DNA from: Deltaproteobacteria bacterium
Lineage (GTDB): Bacteria; Desulfobacterota; Syntrophia; Syntrophales; UBA5619
Direction: 5' to 3'
Length of the DNA stretch: 59,873 bases
Assembly (NCBI GenBank): GCA_021372695.1
Contig: JAJFTY010000062.1
Span: 1 to 59,873 of the forward strand
Made by a program: the position numbers and the translations under genes. This document shows, one piece after another, positions 9,972-17,076 of the stretch (the first letter of the stretch is position 1; each line of letters opens with the position of its first letter). The notes beneath the pieces were generated by a model that was given only the letters and a program-made list of their open reading frames with translations, searched no databases and was not told where the DNA came from.

Positions 9972-10449
9972 CGAAATTCCCTCCGCGGATCTTGACGAGA
10001 TCGCCAATCGTCACCAGGCACTGGACGAAGCAGCAGAGGCCGATTCCATAGGCAACCGGATAGAAAGGCATCTGGAGCGTGAGAGAGACCTCGCCCGACT
10101 TCTGCAGGTCCCATCCGTACTTCCACAGGTTCCACCCGGCAATGGCAAAGATCACGAAAACGCAGATGCGGGTGGCGATGTTGAAGAGAGCCCGCCCCGT
10201 CCGGGGAAGCTTTGCGATCAGAAAGTCGACGTAGATGTGGCCCCGTTGCAGGGCGGTCTGCGGCATCGACAATCCGATCGCGATCGCCCCGGAGAAGGCC
10301 ACCAGTTCGTAGGTGCCCACGATGGGTTTTCCGAAACCCCGCAAAACTACGTCGATGATCGTGAGCACGATCAGGAAGACCAGACTGATGCCGGCCACGA
10401 CGTTCAGGTACTTGCTGATCTGCGAGACTGCTTTCAGAAATGAATTCAC
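9964..10449 (-). CDS. dctQ: TRAP transporter small permease (DctQ family)
   Basis: The small membrane subunit of the TRAP transporter, which pairs with DctM. Four transmembrane helices span about 160 residues, and the conserved pattern IDVVLRGFGKPIVGTYELV of the DctQ family lies after helix 1. I chose GTG 10449 because it sits six bases after AAGGAG and places the first helix near residue 15; the longer frame from 10503 adds an unlikely charged extension. It overlaps dctM by 8 bases. Confidence 0.92.
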   Translation of the reverse strand: MNSFLKAVSQISKYLNVVAGISLVFLIVLTIIDVVLRGFGKPIVGTYELVAFSGAIAIGLSMPQTALQRGHIYVDFLIAKLPRTGRALFNIATRICVFVIFAIAGWNLWKYGWDLQKSGEVSLTLQMPFYPVAYGIGLCCFVQCLVTIGDLVKIRGGNFDE

Positions 10450-10514
10450 GGACGACTCCTTCGTGGCCTCCTCCTTCGATCTGCAAGGAGGGGGCGCTGT
10501 CACAGCTGCATTGT

Positions 10515-11537
10515 CTACTGAAGTTTCTTCAGCCGGTCCATGCAGAACTTCAGCACCTGATCGCCGGGCAGCCCCTTGGCCTTCATGTTGCTCACGTATT
10601 CGTCCAGGAGGGGACGGACCTTCTGGGCCCAGCGCTCGTTCTCATCCTTCGAAAGCGGAATGACCTTGTTCCCCAGTTTGAGCGTGGTTTCCCGCCCCAA
10701 TTTATCGATGTCGTCCCATCCCTTCCCCGACTTGGCGATCCACTCATCGTTCAGCTTCTCGATGGTCTTCTGGATATCCGGGGGGAGTGAGTTCCATTTG
10801 GCCTTGTTCATGACGACGAACATCCCGGTCGAGTAGGAGGCGCCGAAGTCTTCCGTCGTATACTTGACCACTTCACCCCATTTCCAGGTGTTCAGCGACT
10901 CCTGCGGCGCCATGGAGGCGTCGACGACCCCCCGGCTCAGGGCGTCATAGGTTTCCCCCATGGGCATCGCCACGGGCGTTCCCCCGAGGGCGGTGACGAT
11001 TTTCGTGGCCAGTCCTGTGCAGCGGACCTTCAGCCCCTTCATGTCCTCGAGCCGGTTGACCGGGGTCTTGCTGTGGAGAAGACCGGGTCCGTGGGCGTGG
11101 AGGAACATCACCTTCGCCCCGTCCAACTCCTTCGGCGTGAATTTCTTGTAGTAATCGTTGATCAGTCTCGTGGCGACGGTCCCGTTCTTGATTCCGAGGG
11201 GGAGGTCGATGACCTCCGTCAGGGGGAACTTCCCTCTCGTATAGGCGAAGACCGACATGCCGAGGTCGGAAATCCCCTTCTCAACGCCGTCATAACATTT
11301 GTCGGCGGGGGTCAGCGTCCCGCCGGGCAGCACATCCACCTTCACCATCCCCTTGGTTCTCTTCTCCAGCTCCTTGCCCCATTCGACGGCCAGCACGCTG
11401 TGGACATGGGGTGCGGGGAAGAAGACCGAGTAGTTGAGCTTGATCGGCGCAGCCGCTGAAGCACAAGAGGCGGAAGCCGCCAGTCCGACCGTAAACAGAG
11501 ACGCGATGATCATCGCAATGGGCCATTTGTTCCTCAT
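10515..11537 (-). CDS. dctP: TRAP transporter substrate-binding protein (DctP family)
   Basis: Periplasmic binding protein that delivers an organic-acid ligand to DctQM. 340 residues. A Sec signal peptide (MRNKWPIAM..., cleavage near ASA-AAP) is followed by the DctP fold. The central region LKVRCTGLATKIVTALGGTPVAMPMGETYDAL holds the conserved Arg that usually salt-bridges the ligand carboxylate. ATG follows AAGGAG at 6 bases. First gene of the dctPQM-acyl-CoA synthetase unit. The ligand is unknown; the downstream synthetase suggests a monocarboxylic or aromatic acid rather than a C4-dicarboxylate, which is inference. Confidence 0.94.
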   Translation of the reverse strand: MRNKWPIAMIIASLFTVGLAASASCASAAAPIKLNYSVFFPAPHVHSVLAVEWGKELEKRTKGMVKVDVLPGGTLTPADKCYDGVEKGISDLGMSVFAYTRGKFPLTEVIDLPLGIKNGTVATRLINDYYKKFTPKELDGAKVMFLHAHGPGLLHSKTPVNRLEDMKGLKVRCTGLATKIVTALGGTPVAMPMGETYDALSRGVVDASMAPQESLNTWKWGEVVKYTTEDFGASYSTGMFVVMNKAKWNSLPPDIQKTIEKLNDEWIAKSGKGWDDIDKLGRETTLKLGNKVIPLSKDENERWAQKVRPLLDEYVSNMKAKGLPGDQVLKFCMDRLKKLQ

Positions 11538-12018
11538 TTTTTCTCCTTTTCATGACGATTCCGCAACTCGGGAATCGGAAAGCCTTCTTTTCAACCCCTG
11601 CTCCGGGTCCGAACGCCGGTTCGGCATTCATCCGGTTCAAGGGCATCCAGGGTCAGTTGCGGCGTCGCAGCGGGCGTCGGTCTCCTGTCCTTCCCCGCCG
11701 CAGGGAAGAGACAGGCTGCGATAGGCGTAGATGGAAGAGGGAATATGATAAAAATCGTCAATGCTGTAAAACATATTACGGATCTCCCTTCCGGGGGAAC
11801 TCGACCGCTCACGCGGTTCATTCAAGAATAATAAATACGGGGGTGTTTGTTTCGAGGAAAGCCTGCTTGCCCGTCTGCGAGGCGGACAGCAGGCATCAAT
11901 ACATGTAAGGATGGACGTGGATATGGGCGATGCCGTATCTATGGCTGTGTGTACGCACTCTCTGCTCCATTCGTTTCTTTAAAAACGCGTTGTTACCTAT
12001 TCGATTTCGGCGATCCTG
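11538..12018. other. 480-base intergenic region upstream of dctP
   Basis: No gene is supported here. It holds a strong palindromic hairpin at 11861-11894 and must carry the promoter for dctPQM. One weak candidate on the minus strand is TTGACA at 12022-12017 with a 17-base spacer and TAGGTA, which would give a leader of about 450 bases. The short open frames on both strands lack ribosome sites and resemble no protein I know. Confidence 0.5.
11861..11894. repeat. Intergenic palindromic hairpin element
   Basis: GCCTGCT at 11861 pairs with AGCAGGC ending at 11894. Inside it GTCTGC and GCGGAC pair around a GAG loop, so the whole 34 bases fold into one long hairpin. No U-run follows, so it does not look like a terminator. 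It may be a dispersed palindromic repeat unit or an mRNA-stabilising structure in the dctP leader. Confidence 0.5.
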
Positions 12019-12321
12019 TCAAGCGGAATTTTTTTTCGCCTGCTCCTTGAGTCTCTCGATCTCTTCCCGGTACTGCTCCGCCTGGGCCTTGACCTGCTCG
12101 ATCTCCTCCCGGGTCTTGTCCAGTTTCTCTTCCTGCTTCCGTCTCTCCTCTTTCATACGGTCCTGCATCGCGTCGAGGCCGACATAGACGGCCAGGATGC
12201 CAAACAGGATCAGCATGATCGGAATGCCGCCCTTCAGAATGATGACGAAATCATTCCACCAAAAGATGAAGCCGATCACACCCACGATGACGGATACGAT
12301 ACCACTGATGAGCAGGGACAT
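12019..12321 (-). CDS. Small membrane protein with C-terminal coiled coil
   Basis: A 100-residue protein. Two hydrophobic helices (SLLISGIVSVIVGVIGFIFW and GGIPIMLILFGILAVYVGL) are followed by about 45 highly charged residues with heptad-like Glu/Lys/Arg spacing (RMKEERRKQEEKLDKTREEI), a clear coiled coil. I chose ATG 12321 because AGGAGG lies eight bases upstream; ATG 12327 is too close and the longer frame from 12624 is a GC-rich read-through. Not assigned to a named family; probably an inner-membrane protein with a cytoplasmic coiled-coil tail. Confidence 0.75.
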   Translation of the reverse strand: MSLLISGIVSVIVGVIGFIFWWNDFVIILKGGIPIMLILFGILAVYVGLDAMQDRMKEERRKQEEKLDKTREEIEQVKAQAEQYREEIERLKEQAKKNSA

Positions 12322-12678
12322 CGCCATAACCTCCTGATCGTCCGGAACTGCCGGGGGCGCTCGGGCCCGTCCGGGGAAAGGGAGCCGGCGGACTTCAGCC
12401 GGGATCCGACCGCTGCGGGACAAACTGTCGAGCAAGTTTCTACCATGGAAAGGGAGGGTTGGCAAGATGAAACTCTTTGCAGATGAAGCCTTTCGCGGGT
12501 GTTCCGCGGACGGATACCCGCGGGAGAATCCCGGCTCCCGTTCTCCCTCCGGCCGCAGGCACGGGAGGACGTCCGTAAAAAATGCTTGATTAATGGTACT
12601 GCTCAAACTATGATCGCTCCTCATCTTTCCGGGAGAGACGCGTCTCTCCTGAAATCAAATCATCCCTCAAGGAGGATC
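12322..12678. other. Divergent intergenic region before hisI
   Basis: About 357 bases between a minus-strand membrane gene and hisI. No gene is supported. It contains two inverted repeats: CGCGGGT/ACCCGCG (about 12496-12524) and GGGAGAA/TTCTCCC (about 12522-12548). These could form alternative hairpins in a histidine-operon leader, but no known leader motif is convincing. Confidence 0.4.
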
Positions 12679-13053
12679 ATGACAGAACCGGATTTTGAAA
12701 AAGGGGGAGGGCTGTTGCCGGCGGTCGTCCAGGACCATGAGACGGGCGAAATCCTGATGCTGGCCTATATGAACAGGGACTCCTGGCAAAAGACCCTTGA
12801 AACGGGGAAGGCCCACTTCTGGAGCCGCTCCCGCAAAAGCCTCTGGCTGAAGGGGGAGACCTCCGGCCATGTGCAGTTGGTCCGGGAGATCCGGCTCGAC
12901 TGCGACGCAGACACCATCCTGCTCCGGGTGGAGCAGCTGGGCGGGGCCGCCTGCCACACCGGCCACCGCTCCTGTTTCTATCGCAAGTGGGCCGGCCGGG
13001 ACTTTGTCACCGTCGGGCAGCCGATCTTCGATCCAAAGGAAGTGTACAAATGA
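12679..13053 (+). CDS. hisI: Phosphoribosyl-AMP cyclohydrolase
   Basis: Third step of histidine synthesis: hydrolytic opening of the purine ring of PR-AMP, zinc dependent. 124 residues, the length of the stand-alone cyclohydrolase without the HisE domain. Signatures include [29 protein letters not shown], the metal-binding Asp/Cys cluster [12 protein letters not shown], and [14 protein letters not shown] 12679 follows AAGGAGG. The stop overlaps hisG by ATGA. No hisE is present in the window. Confidence 0.95.
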   Translation: MTEPDFEKGGGLLPAVVQDHETGEILMLAYMNRDSWQKTLETGKAHFWSRSRKSLWLKGETSGHVQLVREIRLDCDADTILLRVEQLGGAACHTGHRSCFYRKWAGRDFVTVGQPIFDPKEVYK

Positions 13054-13922
13054 ACAAGTTGAAACTGGGGATCCCCAAGGGGAGCCTGGAAGCCAATACG
13101 GTAGAGCTGTTCAAGCATGCAGGCTGGCGCATCACCTACGACAGCCGGAGTTATTTCCCCGATATCGACGATGAGGAGATCTCCTGCATCCTGGTCCGCG
13201 CCCAGGAGATGCCCCGCTATGTTGCGGACGGCACCATCGATCTGGGGCTGACCGGCCATGACTGGATCATCGAAAACGAATCGGATGTCGTGACGGTTCA
13301 GGACCTGATCTACTCCAAGGCCTCGATGAGGCAGGCGAGATGGGTGCTGGTCGTCCGGCAGGACTCCCCGATCCTTTCGATCGAGGATCTGGAGGGGAAG
13401 CGGATATCGACGGAGCTGGTGAACTTCACGAAGTGCTACTTCGCCGAGCGGGGCATCCACGTCCAAGTCGAATTCTCGTGGGGGGCGACGGAGGCCAAGG
13501 TGGTCGAAGGGCTCGTGGATGCGATCGTCGAAGTGACGGAGACGGGGAGCACCATCCGGGCCAACAAGCTCAAAATCATCCATGAGCTGATGAAGACCAA
13601 CACCAAGCTGATCGCCAACCACGGGGCGTGGGCGGACCCATGGAAGAGACAGAAGATCGAACAGATCCGGCTCCTGCTGAACGGTTCCCTCCAGGCGATG
13701 GGGAAGGTGGGGCTGAAGATGAATGTGGCGCGGGAGAATCTCGACCGGCTGGTGGCCCTGCTCCCCTCCCTGAAGGCGCCGACGATCTCCCACCTCCATT
13801 CCAACGACTGGCTGGCCGTGGAGACGATCGTGAGCGGCAGCGTCGTCCGGGATCTGATCCCGCAGCTCAAGGATGCGGGTGCCGAGGGGATCATCGAATA
13901 CCCTCTGAACAAGGTGATCTGA
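13050..13922 (+). CDS. hisG: ATP phosphoribosyltransferase, long (HisG-L) form
   Basis: First and feedback-controlled step of histidine synthesis: joins ATP and PRPP. 290 residues is the long form, with a C-terminal ACT-like regulatory domain from about residue 210, so no HisZ partner is needed. Motifs include the N-terminal [27 protein letters not shown] near residue 70, and the PRPP-binding [17 protein letters not shown] near 175. It overlaps hisI by ATGA and is followed 17 bases later by hisB. Confidence 0.95.
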   Translation: MNKLKLGIPKGSLEANTVELFKHAGWRITYDSRSYFPDIDDEEISCILVRAQEMPRYVADGTIDLGLTGHDWIIENESDVVTVQDLIYSKASMRQARWVLVVRQDSPILSIEDLEGKRISTELVNFTKCYFAERGIHVQVEFSWGATEAKVVEGLVDAIVEVTETGSTIRANKLKIIHELMKTNTKLIANHGAWADPWKRQKIEQIRLLLNGSLQAMGKVGLKMNVARENLDRLVALLPSLKAPTISHLHSNDWLAVETIVSGSVVRDLIPQLKDAGAEGIIEYPLNKVI

Positions 13923-13939
13923 CGATTGAGGAGCGGGCC

Positions 13940-14530
13940 ATGCGGAATGCGACCGTGAAGAGAAAGACCGCGGAGACGGAGATCTCGGTGAAGATCGGTT
14001 TAGACGGGAAGGGGGAGGGGCGGATCGACACCTCGATTCCCTTTCTCGATCACATGCTGAACCTCTTTGCCCGGCACAGTTTCACGGATCTCGAGATCCG
14101 GGGACGCGGCGATACGGCCGTAGACGATCATCACCTGGTGGAGGATGTGGGGATCTGCCTGGGGCAGGTCGTCCGGAAGGCGCTGGGGGAGAGGGAGGGG
14201 ATCTGCCGCTACGGCTCCGCCTGGGTCCCGATGGATGAAAGCCTCTGCTCTGTGGTGATGGATCTTTCCGGCCGGCCATACCTTGTCTGGAAGGCTGAAC
14301 TCGGAGAGGGGAGGATCGGGGGGTTCGATCCTGCCCTGTTCAGAGAATTCTTCAAGTCGTTTTCAGACCATAGCGGAATAACGTTGCACGTGAACCTCAT
14401 CTATGGTACAAATGCCCACCATATGGCGGAGGCGATTTTCAAGGCCTTTGCACGCGCCTTCCGTGATGCGGTCGCGATCGACGGCAGGATCGAGGGTGTC
14501 TTGTCCACGAAGGGCTCCCTGGAAGGCTGA
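13940..14530 (+). CDS. hisB: Imidazoleglycerol-phosphate dehydratase
   Basis: Sixth step of histidine synthesis: dehydration of imidazole glycerol phosphate, using a manganese cluster. 196 residues, the usual monofunctional length. Both metal-ligand repeats are present: FLDHMLNLFARH and DDHHLVEDVGICLG in the first half, and HHMAEAIFKAFARA in the second. ATG follows GAGGAG at 6 bases. Third gene of the hisIGB unit. Confidence 0.96.
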   Translation: MRNATVKRKTAETEISVKIGLDGKGEGRIDTSIPFLDHMLNLFARHSFTDLEIRGRGDTAVDDHHLVEDVGICLGQVVRKALGEREGICRYGSAWVPMDESLCSVVMDLSGRPYLVWKAELGEGRIGGFDPALFREFFKSFSDHSGITLHVNLIYGTNAHHMAEAIFKAFARAFRDAVAIDGRIEGVLSTKGSLEG

Positions 14531-14619
14531 GGCCCGTAAGGAGAGATCCCGGATCGGCCGCCGGGGCCTTCATCCCTGAGAAACCATAACGGCTTGCCTC
14601 GACAAGGGGGTTCCCGACC

Positions 14620-15315
14620 ATCGAAAAATCATCCTTCTCCCGAATCCTCTTATCCTCCCTCCTGCTCGCCGCTCTTCTGCTGTCGATCGCTGGCTGTCAC
14701 GCGCGCCCGGACGCGGGAACCCCGGCTCCGGAAGGCAGGGTCGTTTTCGACCGGATCGCCGTACTCCCCTTCGAGCAGATCCGCCCGGAAGAGCTGCACA
14801 GCGGCACGGTGCGCTGCCCCCTTTGCGGGGGGATCTTCAGCGCCACGGCGGCCAGCGGAAGACCGGAGGCGGTGGTAGAGGCCCTCTTCCTGGAACAGCT
14901 GCAGAAAAGCAAACCGAAATTCACCGTCATGTCGGGGGAGCGTGTGGCAGGGGTCCACCGGCGGGTTTCCGCGGAGTCCCTCAAGACCCCGTTCCGTCAA
15001 GTGGTGCGTGAAGTGGGAAGCGAACTGGGCGCGGAGGGAATCGTGGTCGGATATCTCTTCCGCTTCCGGGAGAGGAAGGGGGAGCCATATGCGGTCCAGC
15101 AGCCGGCTTCGGTCTCTTTCGAGATCCATCTGTTCCGGGTCGAGGATGGCGCCCTCGTATGGCGCGGCTCCTTCGACAAGACTCAGAGCGCCCTGATGGA
15201 CAATATCCTCCAGGCACCTGCCTTCTACCGGGAAAAGGGAAGATGGGTCACGGCGGAGGAACTGGCGGGAGAGGGGCTGGAACAGGTGCTGAAGACCTTT
15301 CCCGGCCTGCAGTAA
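14620..15315 (+). CDS. Putative outer-membrane lipoprotein between his genes (apparent ATC start)
   Basis: About 231 residues. The frame opens after TAA at 14587 and carries a textbook lipoprotein signal: short charged start (EKSSFSR), hydrophobic stretch and lipobox SIAGC at about residue 26. No ATG, GTG or TTG lies upstream of this signal in frame. The best start is ATC 14620, about nine bases after AAGGGGG; the first standard start (GTG 14809) would lose the signal. The mature part has CPLCGG near residue 67 and a predicted alpha/beta fold, with VVGYLFRFRERKG and VFRVEDGALVWRG-like strands, resembling periplasmic lipoproteins of unknown function. A real ATC start or a base error in ATG are both possible. 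Confidence 0.7.
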   Translation: MEKSSFSRILLSSLLLAALLLSIAGCHARPDAGTPAPEGRVVFDRIAVLPFEQIRPEELHSGTVRCPLCGGIFSATAASGRPEAVVEALFLEQLQKSKPKFTVMSGERVAGVHRRVSAESLKTPFRQVVREVGSELGAEGIVVGYLFRFRERKGEPYAVQQPASVSFEIHLFRVEDGALVWRGSFDKTQSALMDNILQAPAFYREKGRWVTAEELAGEGLEQVLKTFPGLQ

Positions 15316-15356
15316 CGGCTGTTGACGGAGTGAAGGGCATTTTTCGAGTTTTTGAT

Positions 15357-15391
15357 GGAATTTCCGTCACGGCGGAAATTCCTTTGTTTTT
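15357..15391 (+). terminator. Rho-independent terminator directly upstream of hisA
   Basis: A perfect 10-base stem GGAATTTCCG / CGGAAATTCC around a six-base loop is followed by TTTGTTTTT. It ends 15 bases before the hisA ATG, so it either ends the hisIGB-lipoprotein transcript or acts as an attenuator for hisA. Confidence 0.8.
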
Positions 15392-15406
15392 AATCGGATA
15401 TATTCG

Positions 15407-16165
15407 ATGATTGTCATTCCTGCCATCGATCTGAAGGGGGGGCGGTGTGTCCGCCTCGCCCAGGGTGACTTCGCGCGGGTCACCATTTATGCGGATGATC
15501 CGGCGGCCATGGCCGAGGTCTGGAGAGAGCAGGGGGCCGAACGGCTGCACGTGGTCGATCTGGATGGATCTCTCGCGGGTGTGCCCTGCCATGAGACAGC
15601 CATCCGTCGGATCGTCGGAGAGACGGGATTGCCCGTCCAGGTTGGCGGCGGCATCCGGACCCTGAAGACGGCGGAGGCTTACCTTCGGCTCGGCGTCAGG
15701 TGGGTGATCATCGGCACGGCGGCGCTCAGCGACCCCAAATTTGTGCGTGAAGCCTGCCAGGCGTTTCCGGGTCAGGTGATCCTGGGGATCGACGCGGCCA
15801 AAGGAAAGGTCGCCGTCCGCGGCTGGACGGAGGTGACCGAGGAAACGGCTGCGGCTCTGGCGCTTCGGTTTGCCGAGGAGCGCCCCGCCGCGCTGGTCTA
15901 TACCGACATCGCCCGGGACGGCATGGAGACGGGCGTCAATGTTCAGGCGACCGGGGCGATGGCCGATGCGGCCGGGATCCCGGTGATCGCATCCGGCGGG
16001 GTCTCCGGGATTCGGGACATCGAGAACCTCCTGCCCCTGGAGAAGCGGGGCGTCATCGGCGTGATTGTGGGAAAGGCGCTCTACAGCGGTGCGTTGAGCC
16101 TTGCTCGGGCCATGGCCTGTGCAAAGGGCCGGCATGAAGGCGAGGCGAGGGGAGGTGCGCGCTGA
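15407..16165 (+). CDS. hisA: Phosphoribosylformimino-AICAR-P isomerase
   Basis: Fourth step of histidine synthesis: Amadori isomerisation of ProFAR. 252 residues, a (beta/alpha)8 barrel with the two half-barrel phosphate motifs. IPAIDLKGGRCVRL holds the first catalytic Asp, VDLDGS and GGGIRT follow, and VYTDIARDGMETG carries the second catalytic Asp; ASGGVSG completes the site. There is no clear Shine-Dalgarno before ATG 15407, and a terminator hairpin abuts the start. hisF and hisH are not in the window; a HIT protein follows instead. Confidence 0.95.
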   Translation: MIVIPAIDLKGGRCVRLAQGDFARVTIYADDPAAMAEVWREQGAERLHVVDLDGSLAGVPCHETAIRRIVGETGLPVQVGGGIRTLKTAEAYLRLGVRWVIIGTAALSDPKFVREACQAFPGQVILGIDAAKGKVAVRGWTEVTEETAAALALRFAEERPAALVYTDIARDGMETGVNVQATGAMADAAGIPVIASGGVSGIRDIENLLPLEKRGVIGVIVGKALYSGALSLARAMACAKGRHEGEARGGAR

Positions 16166-16215
16166 TCCATGCGATCGGGCGGTGATCTGTTTTGGCCTTA
16201 AGGAAGGAGGCGTCT

Positions 16216-16560
16216 ATGGAACAGTGCATATTCTGCAGGATCGTGGCGGGAGGGATCCCCGCCGCGAAGGTCTATGAAGACGAAAAGGTCCTGGCGTTCG
16301 AGGACATCCACCCCATGGCGCCGGTCCACGTCATCATCATCCCCAAAAGACACATCGCCACCCTGATGGACGTGGATGCCGAAGGGGCGGAGGATCTCAA
16401 GGCGATGATGTCCGCGGCCCAGGCCGTGGCCCGTCTGAAGGGGGTGGACCAAAAGGGGTTCCGGGTGGTGATCAACTGCAATGAGGAGGGGGGCCAGGTG
16501 GTCTTCCATCTCCACATGCACCTGTTGGGCGGGCGGAGGCTCCGGGACGATCTGACCTGA
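16216..16560 (+). CDS. HIT-family purine nucleoside phosphoramidase (HinT-like)
   Basis: Small histidine-triad hydrolase acting on adenosine 5'-phosphoramidates and lysyl-AMP-type adducts in the cytoplasm. 114 residues, typical for HinT. An N-terminal zinc-type CIFCRIVAGGIPA, the region FEDIHPMAPVHVIIIPKRH and the catalytic triad motif HLHMHLLGG near the C-terminus are all visible. ATG 16216 follows GGAAGGAGG. It sits between hisA and yqeY. Confidence 0.94.
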   Translation: MEQCIFCRIVAGGIPAAKVYEDEKVLAFEDIHPMAPVHVIIIPKRHIATLMDVDAEGAEDLKAMMSAAQAVARLKGVDQKGFRVVINCNEEGGQVVFHLHMHLLGGRRLRDDLT

Positions 16561-16624
16561 TTGTGACCCGCCATTGACAAAACGCGAAGATGACTTATGT
16601 TGTGGCAACGGAGGACCATGGAGC

Positions 16625-17071
16625 ATGGCATTCAAGAGCAAGATTGAGCAGGAGATGATCCTGGCGGCGAAGGCGGGCGACAAGATCCGGCTTTCGGCCC
16701 TGCGCCTGATGAAAAACGGGCTGCACAACCGGGAAATCGATCTGAAGCGGGAACTCAACGAAGCAGAATTCCTCCAACTCCTCTCCGGGATGGTGAAGCA
16801 GCGGAAGGACTCCATCGAACAGTTCGAAAAGGGCGGCCGGCCTGATCTCGTGGAGAAGGAAAGCGCAGAGCTCAAGGTGATCCGGGAGTTCCTGCCGGCG
16901 CAGATGCCGGAAGCGGACCTCGATGCACTCATCGCCGAGACGATCCGGGAAGCCGGCGCCGCGGGCGTCCGGGACATGGGAAAGGTGATGAAAGCCCTGA
17001 TGCCGAAGATCGCCGGGAAGGCTGACGGCAAGGCGGTCGGCGAAAAGGTGAAGCTCATACTGTCCGCCTAG
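16625..17071 (+). CDS. GatB/YqeY domain protein
   Basis: A 148-residue helical protein like the tRNA-binding tail domain of GatB, the amidotransferase subunit. It typically stands alone in front of dnaG-rpoD in bacteria. Family marks are KSKIEQEMILAAKAGDKIRLSALR at the N-terminus, KQRKDSIEQFEKGGRPDL in the middle and the glycine-rich end with GKADGKAVGEKVK. ATG 16625 gives the family N-terminus; an upstream in-frame ATG at 16574 adds an unlikely Cys-rich extension. dnaG starts five bases after the stop. Confidence 0.92.
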   Translation: MAFKSKIEQEMILAAKAGDKIRLSALRLMKNGLHNREIDLKRELNEAEFLQLLSGMVKQRKDSIEQFEKGGRPDLVEKESAELKVIREFLPAQMPEADLDALIAETIREAGAAGVRDMGKVMKALMPKIAGKADGKAVGEKVKLILSA

Positions 17072-17076
17072 GGAGA

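Noticed and set aside
12480..12600. T-box-like riboswitch before hisI (CGGGTGTTCCGCG resembles the T-box antiterminator AGGGTGG-ACCGCG)
   Set aside because: Several invariant bases differ, no specifier stem or clear terminator with T-run follows; only a resemblance.
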